From Desulfobacteraceae bacterium (lineage in GTDB: Bacteria > Desulfobacterota > Desulfobacteria > Desulfobacterales > SURF-7), in contig JAUXDD010000006.1 of the NCBI GenBank assembly GCA_030618465.1, positions 1 to 32,276 of the forward strand: 32,276 bases of DNA, read 5' to 3'. Positions within the stretch are counted from its first letter, which is position 1. Each line of letters opens with the position of its first letter. The notes under the pieces are model-generated. The model did no database searches and was not told the origin of the DNA. It was given only the letters and a program-made list of their open reading frames with translations. The position numbers and the translations under genes were made by a program. Shown here in pieces: positions 26,834 to 32,276 of this stretch.

Positions 26834-29107
26834 TTAATCAATTTTTTGTCTGTAGGTACATTTTTTTGTCAGGCAGGACAGGAACGTCCCCATTTTTTTT
26901 GTCGATTTTTCAACTAAAAAAGCAGCTCCGCATTCAGGACATTCCTGCGGAACGGGTTTGTCCCATGTGGCAAATGTACAGTCTGGAAAACTGTTGCATC
27001 CATAGAATAATTTCCCCCGTTTTGACGTTCGTTCAACAATATCGCCGTCACAGTTTTTTTCAGGACACTGAACCCCTATGGATTTGCCGTTACCATTTGC
27101 ATTGATGGACTGTGTGTTTTTACATTCCGGATATCCGCTGCAGGCAAGAAATTCGCCGTATCGTCCCTGTTTGACCACCATGGGTTTGCCGCATTTGTTA
27201 CAGGTTTCACCTTCCGCCAGCTCGTAATTGATTTCAACAGGGTGGATTATTCCTTTTTCATCTCGTGTGTAGTTCCTGGAATATGTACACTCCGGGTATC
27301 CGTTGCAGGCAATAAAAGGACCGTTTCGGCCAATTTTTATATGTAACTGGTTTTTACATTCAGGACATTTTAATCCGGTTGAGATTCCTACGCCCTTGAT
27401 ATTCAACATTCCTTCTTTGGCAGACTCCAGTTTTTTTTCGAATTTCTCGTAGAATTTGCTTAACAGCATTAAATATTTTAATTCAGCAGATTCAATACGG
27501 TCCAGATCATTTTCAAGCCTGGCGGTGAATTCCACATCCAGTATATCAGGGAAATTTTTCACAAGCAGATCATTGACGATAAATCCGAGTTCACTTGGTC
27601 TGAACTGCTTGTTCACAAAGTCAACATAACCTTTACTTCTGATTGTAGAAAGAATGTTTGCATAGGTGCTGGGTCTGCCGATTCCGTTTTCTTCAAGCTC
27701 TTTAACCAGCGATGCTTCTGTAAATCGAGGCGGAGGCGCAGTAAAATGCTGTTTGGGATCAAGTTTAATAAGGGTAAGCGTCATTCCTTCGGAAAGATCA
27801 GGGAGCGGCTGTTTTTTCTTTTCGCTTTCCAGAGTGTCGTCAACCGACATGTACAGTTTCATGAAACCGGGGAATTTCACTGTTGATCCTGTGACACTGA
27901 ACGTATACGTGCCGGCCTGGATTGATATTGAATTCTGGTCAATCAGGGCCTGGGTCATCTGGGATGCAACAAAGCGTTTCCATATCAACGTATATAATGA
28001 GAGTTGTTCCTTTGAAAGAAATTTTGATACCTTTTCCGGTGAATGATAAACAGAGGTGGGGCGTATGGCCTCATGGGCATCCTGGGCCTTGTTTTTGTTT
28101 TTGAAAAACCGCGGTTTGTCCAGGGTGAAGTTGTCGCCAAAGTTTTCCTTAATATACGACATGGCTTCTGCGGCTGCTTCCTGTGCAATTCGTGTTGAAT
28201 CCGTACGCATATACGTAATAAGCCCCACAGGCTCTCCCGGCCCGAGATCAATACCTTCGTAAAGCTGCTGGGCAACGCTCATGGTTTTTTTTGCCGTAAA
28301 TCTCAGTTTTCGAATGGCCTCCTGCTGCAGTTTGCTTGTGATAAACGGTGGTAAAGGGTTCCGCTTTATTGTTTTTTTAGAAATTTTGTCCACATTAAAT
28401 GGAACATTAGAAAGGTCTTTTAAAATTTCAGAAGAACTTTTTTCATCAGGAATTTTTATTTTTTTTCCGTCATTTTTAACAAGTTTTGCTTCAAATTCAG
28501 GGGGTGTCTGTCCTTTTAGATTCGCTGTTATTGACCAGTATTCTTCGGGTTCAAACGCCTGGATAGCCCTTTCTCTTTCGCAGATAATCCGGACGGCAAC
28601 AGATTGAACACGGCCGGCACTTAAGCCCCCCTGCACTTTGCGCCACAACAGGGGCGAAATCTGGTAGCCCACAAGTCTGTCAAGTATCCTTCGGGCCTGC
28701 TGGGCATCATATTTATCCTGATCAAGATTAAAAGGTGATTTCAGTGCTTCTTTAATCGCTTTTGAAGTCAGCTCGTGGAATAGAATCCTGTGAAACTGCC
28801 GTCCTTTTTTCTTTAAAATTTCTGCGGTATGAAATGCAATGGCTTCGCCTTCCCGGTCCGGGTCAGGTGCCAGGTATATATCTGAAGCATTACTTGCTGC
28901 TGCTTTCAGGGATTTGATGATTTTCTGCTTGCCCTTGATGCTCGTATACTTTGGCTTAAATCCATTTTCAATATCAATTCCGAATTCATTGGGTGGGAGA
29001 TCTTTAATATGTCCTGATGTGGCAGTTACATTAAACTCATTGTTAATGTATTTTTTAATCGTTCTGACTTTTGTCGGTGATTCTACAATAATTAACGGTT
29101 TACTCAC
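26834..29107 (-). CDS. topA: DNA topoisomerase I with four C-terminal Cys4 zinc ribbons
   Basis: Toprim MSKPLIIVESPTKVRTIKKYI, APDPDREGEAIAFH; active site GLITYMRTDSTR; four Cys4 modules such as CPECKNQLHIKIGRNGPFIACNGYPEC. Confidence 0.97.
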   Translation of the reverse strand: MSKPLIIVESPTKVRTIKKYINNEFNVTATSGHIKDLPPNEFGIDIENGFKPKYTSIKGKQKIIKSLKAAASNASDIYLAPDPDREGEAIAFHTAEILKKKGRQFHRILFHELTSKAIKEALKSPFNLDQDKYDAQQARRILDRLVGYQISPLLWRKVQGGLSAGRVQSVAVRIICERERAIQAFEPEEYWSITANLKGQTPPEFEAKLVKNDGKKIKIPDEKSSSEILKDLSNVPFNVDKISKKTIKRNPLPPFITSKLQQEAIRKLRFTAKKTMSVAQQLYEGIDLGPGEPVGLITYMRTDSTRIAQEAAAEAMSYIKENFGDNFTLDKPRFFKNKNKAQDAHEAIRPTSVYHSPEKVSKFLSKEQLSLYTLIWKRFVASQMTQALIDQNSISIQAGTYTFSVTGSTVKFPGFMKLYMSVDDTLESEKKKQPLPDLSEGMTLTLIKLDPKQHFTAPPPRFTEASLVKELEENGIGRPSTYANILSTIRSKGYVDFVNKQFRPSELGFIVNDLLVKNFPDILDVEFTARLENDLDRIESAELKYLMLLSKFYEKFEKKLESAKEGMLNIKGVGISTGLKCPECKNQLHIKIGRNGPFIACNGYPECTYSRNYTRDEKGIIHPVEINYELAEGETCNKCGKPMVVKQGRYGEFLACSGYPECKNTQSINANGNGKSIGVQCPEKNCDGDIVERTSKRGKLFYGCNSFPDCTFATWDKPVPQECPECGAAFLVEKSTKKMGTFLSCLTKKCTYRQKID

Positions 29108-30225
29108 TTTCTTTCCTCACTTATCGAAAAAAATTTTCCAGGTAACTGATCAATTGCACCTTTCAGTTCAAGTTTGAGAAGGATGCCTGACAATTTTCCG
29201 GGTTCCATTGTAATTTTTCTTATGATATCATCTATATGAACCGGATACGGTTCAAGTGCATTATATACTGTCAACTCTTCCGAACAAAGCAAAAGGACTA
29301 CATCATCAGACAGGTTCTGAGCGGTCTTGTTTTGAACCGTGCAGGATTCCTGATTCCTGACCGGAGGAAGTTCTTCAATAATATCCTGTACATTTTCCAC
29401 AAGCTTTGCTCCCTGTTTGAGCAGGCTGTGTGTACCTGTGCTTTTAAACGACTGGATACTGCCGGGTATGGCAAAAACTTCACGTCCCTGTTCTGCGGCA
29501 AGTTTTGCGGTAATTAATGAACCGCTTTTCTTTGTCGCTTCAACAACAAGAGTCCCATATGACATGCCCGAAATAATTCTGTTACGTATCGGAAAATGAT
29601 GGGCTTCCGGTTCTGCCATTACATGAAATTCTGAAATAACAGCCCCGTTTTCAGTAATTCTATGAAAAAGGTTCCTGTTTTCAGGGGGATAAACATTTCC
29701 TAAACCGCTTCCAAGCACAGCGATTGTCTTCCCATTTCCCTGCAAGGCACCCTGATGTGCAGCCGTATCAATCCCTCTGGCCATCCCGCTGACAACCGTA
29801 TGGTTTAATGCTGCAAGGTCCCGGCATAACCGCTTTGTTGTGGATATACCATAACCCGTTGCGTTTCTCGATCCAACAACAGAAATCGTATGACTGCATT
29901 TATCGAGATTGCCTGAAACATACAAAAACGGCGGCGGATCAACAAGTTGAAGCAATAGTTCAGGGTAGTCCGGTTCTGCCATGGTGACAATCTTTATTTT
30001 TTCTTTTTGTATCAGGTCAATATCTTTTTTTACCGTGTCCGTCATTTTGTGTTTTTTGATAGTTGTAGCAAGATGATGTGAAATGCCGTCAACACGGATA
30101 AGATCTTCGAAAGATGCGGATAACACACACTCCGGGCTTTTAAACAGGTCATAAAGCCGTTTAAAAAGATGATTCCCAATACCGGGTATACTTTTTAAGA
30201 TAAACCATGATAGAATATTTTCCAT
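29104..30225 (-). CDS. dprA: DNA-processing protein DprA
   Basis: SVVGSRNATGYG, VSGMARGIDTAAHQGAL, GKTIAVLGSGLGNVYPPENRNL, EFHVMAEPEAHHFPIRNRIISGMS; 4-nt overlap with topA start. Confidence 0.96.
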   Translation of the reverse strand: MENILSWFILKSIPGIGNHLFKRLYDLFKSPECVLSASFEDLIRVDGISHHLATTIKKHKMTDTVKKDIDLIQKEKIKIVTMAEPDYPELLLQLVDPPPFLYVSGNLDKCSHTISVVGSRNATGYGISTTKRLCRDLAALNHTVVSGMARGIDTAAHQGALQGNGKTIAVLGSGLGNVYPPENRNLFHRITENGAVISEFHVMAEPEAHHFPIRNRIISGMSYGTLVVEATKKSGSLITAKLAAEQGREVFAIPGSIQSFKSTGTHSLLKQGAKLVENVQDIIEELPPVRNQESCTVQNKTAQNLSDDVVLLLCSEELTVYNALEPYPVHIDDIIRKITMEPGKLSGILLKLELKGAIDQLPGKFFSISEERK

Positions 30226-30266
30226 AAAGCAGTACTGTGAAATTTATTTGATACCAGCTTGGCCGG

Positions 30267-31058
30267 TTACCGGTTGATACGTTTCAGCGTTGCTTCCGCT
30301 TTATTTCCGGCCGGACTGAAAGGGTAGTTTGTTACAACTTTCTTTAGAAATAATTGAGCATTTTCTTTGTCATCAATGGCCAGATACGAATATCCTGTTT
30401 TTAACAATGCATCCGGGACCTTACTTCCTTCCGGGTATTTTCCCAAAACATCTTTAAAGGCGAGTATGGCGTCTGAATATTTTTTCTGGGCGTACAGGCA
30501 TTCTCCAACCCAGTATAGGGCGTTGTCTGCAAGATCATGATCCGGGTAATTTTTCACAACAGAATTAAATAGTGAGATGCCTTTGGCATAATTTTTATCT
30601 TTATAAGATGCAAGTGCCTTTTTGTATATTATGTCAGGTGATTCCTGTGCAGATGGAATTTTTAATACCGAATTAGTATGAGAATTTTCAGCAGCATAAA
30701 CAGAACCCTGTTGTTCGGCTTTTTTTGATTTAATTCCTCTGGCATTTACCAATTCTTTTTCAATATTGTTTAGACTTCTTTCATGATTATCAACCATAAA
30801 CTGGATTACAGAAACCCTGTGATAAATATCGTCAATCTTTTGGCCTGACTCCATAATTTGTTTTTCGAGCTTTGCGAGGTCTGGATCTTTTTGTTGCTGC
30901 ATTGTAGAACAGGCCGATAAAAATATAAATAGTATGATCATGGCACCCGACATTATATTAGATGCTTTGGTCTTGAATCGAGGATATGTTATAAACAATT
31001 TTTTAATTAACTCCCTCCCTGGTATGTGATGTGAAAGAATCATCCGCGTTTCGGCCAT
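30267..31058 (-). CDS. Tol-Pal associated CpoB/YbgF-like TPR lipoprotein (true start probably downstream, see findings)
   Basis: lipobox LSAC in MIILFIFLSACSTM; coiled-coil; tandem TPRs YKKALASYKDKNYAKGISLFNSVVKNYPDHDLADNALYWVGECLYAQKKYSDAILAFKDVLGKYP. Confidence 0.85.
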   Translation of the reverse strand: MAETRMILSHHIPGRELIKKLFITYPRFKTKASNIMSGAMIILFIFLSACSTMQQQKDPDLAKLEKQIMESGQKIDDIYHRVSVIQFMVDNHERSLNNIEKELVNARGIKSKKAEQQGSVYAAENSHTNSVLKIPSAQESPDIIYKKALASYKDKNYAKGISLFNSVVKNYPDHDLADNALYWVGECLYAQKKYSDAILAFKDVLGKYPEGSKVPDALLKTGYSYLAIDDKENAQLFLKKVVTNYPFSPAGNKAEATLKRINR

Positions 31059-32071
31059 GCAAGAAGTATAGGGCTGGCAACAAATATGGAAGAATAGGTT
31101 CCAACTATAACGCCAACGATCATTGCAAAAGCAAAATCATGGATGATGCCGCCGCCAAGAACAAAAAGTGCAATAACCACAACAAGGGTTGTTAGGGATG
31201 TCATAATTGTGCGATTCAATGTTTCGTTGATACTTTTATTGATTATATAGTCAAGCGGTTTTTTATGCAGCTTTTTTATGTTTTCCCGGATTCTGTCAAA
31301 AACAATAATGGTATCATTTAATGAGTAGCCGATGATGGTAAGAAGGGCCGCAATTATCGGCAGGGTGAACTCTTTATCAAAGAGGGAGAAAAGACCGATA
31401 GTTATTGTCACATCATGAATCAGCGCAACAATTGCACCCATGGCATATTTAAGCTCTAAAAACCAGCAAAGCACAAGTGAGACAATGAGAGCGGCAAGTA
31501 TCAATATGGGAATGCTCACATCAAAAATTGAAAGAAAATAGACTGCGCCGATGAGGGCAACCGCCATCACTCCGCTGAGTACCCATTTTAATTCAAAGCG
31601 TCCGGAAATATACGTTGTGATGAAAAGAAGGGCAAAAAACATGGCAAACAGGGCCTTTTCCCGTAAATCCTTACCCACTTGCGGTCCAACCATCTCGATT
31701 CTGCGTATTTCAACCATTTGTCGTGTACTGGCTTTCAGAGAGTCGGCAACTTTGTCGGAAAATCCATCTGCTGTCATGGTGGATTGGGTTGTATGAATAA
31801 GGTATTCGTTATCTGTTTCTTCACCAAATTGCTGAACGGAAGATTTTTCAAGGCCAATGGTATTCAAACCGGATTTAATATCATTAATGGTTACTTTTGA
31901 ATTGAATTTTACCTGGATGAGTGTTCCACCGGCAAAATCGATGCCGTATTTGGGCCCGTTCTTTACTGTTAATGAGCCTATGCTCACAATAATCATTGCA
32001 ACAGATATAAAAAAGGCAATTTTTATTTTACCGGTAAAATTGATGTTTACATTGTGACGAATAAACTGCAT
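31040..32071 (-). CDS. secF: protein translocase subunit SecF
   Basis: GPKYGIDFAGGTLIQVKF; GYSLNDTIIVFDRIRENI; NRTIMTSLTTLVVVIALFVLGG. Confidence 0.96.
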   Translation of the reverse strand: MQFIRHNVNINFTGKIKIAFFISVAMIIVSIGSLTVKNGPKYGIDFAGGTLIQVKFNSKVTINDIKSGLNTIGLEKSSVQQFGEETDNEYLIHTTQSTMTADGFSDKVADSLKASTRQMVEIRRIEMVGPQVGKDLREKALFAMFFALLFITTYISGRFELKWVLSGVMAVALIGAVYFLSIFDVSIPILILAALIVSLVLCWFLELKYAMGAIVALIHDVTITIGLFSLFDKEFTLPIIAALLTIIGYSLNDTIIVFDRIRENIKKLHKKPLDYIINKSINETLNRTIMTSLTTLVVVIALFVLGGGIIHDFAFAMIVGVIVGTYSSIFVASPILLAWPKRG

Positions 32072-32087
32072 GAATGATATCCTTTAT

Positions 32088-32276
32088 CTATATGCTTAGT
32101 GTTTTAATTTTTCTGCTAACCGTTAAATAATCAAACAACAGCCGTGAAAGAATAAGTGCTGTAAAAAGACTGGATACAATTCCCAGACTCAGGGTTACGG
32201 CAAATCCTTTGACCGGACCGGTTCCAAACTGAAACAATACAATAGCTGCGATTAATGTTGTGACATTGGCGTCCAG
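32088..32276 (-). CDS. secD: protein translocase subunit SecD, C-terminal 62 codons (5' end beyond window)
   Basis: reverse-strand translation [62 protein letters not shown]; upstream of secF. Confidence 0.9.
   Translation of the reverse strand: MDANVTTLIAAIVLFQFGTGPVKGFAVTLSLGIVSSLFTALILSRLLFDYLTVSRKIKTLSI

Noticed and set aside
1-32276. CRISPR arrays, IS/transposon ends, prophage genes, rRNA and tRNA
   Set aside because: No regularly spaced repeats, transposase/integrase motifs or recognisable RNA gene signatures were seen. A tRNAscan-SE/Infernal run would be needed to exclude small RNAs.

Overview
The window looks chromosomal and AT-leaning, and the protein family content suggests a Desulfobacterota-like organism (inference). 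Most of it is well-packed core genes. From left to right: a chemotaxis cluster cheA-cheW-cheB-cheR (+); a small His-rich ORF (-); a class A penicillin-binding protein and an ArgA-type GNAT (+); an orphan 353-aa protein (-); a minus-strand run of a 51-aa sORF (absent from the supplied ORF track), AI-2E permease, gyrA, gpsA, radC, a Cys-rich small protein and pgk; an NRDE/TANGO2 protein (+); an ABC-2 transporter pair (-); a large PilZ-containing protein (-); a two-gene unit of a 397-aa unknown protein plus a membrane-anchored archaeal LonB-like AAA+ Ser/Lys protease (+); and topA-dprA-cpoB/ybgF-secF-secD (-, secD truncated by the window edge). The most interesting region is about 22.8-26.8 kb. 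There the unknown/LonB-like pair is preceded by a 0.5-kb divergent intergenic region with a good sigma-54-type -24/-12 match (GG-N10-GC) and, about 180 bp upstream of it, a perfect 18-bp palindrome. This fits an enhancer-activated protease module. I saw no CRISPR array, transposase, rRNA or recognisable tRNA.
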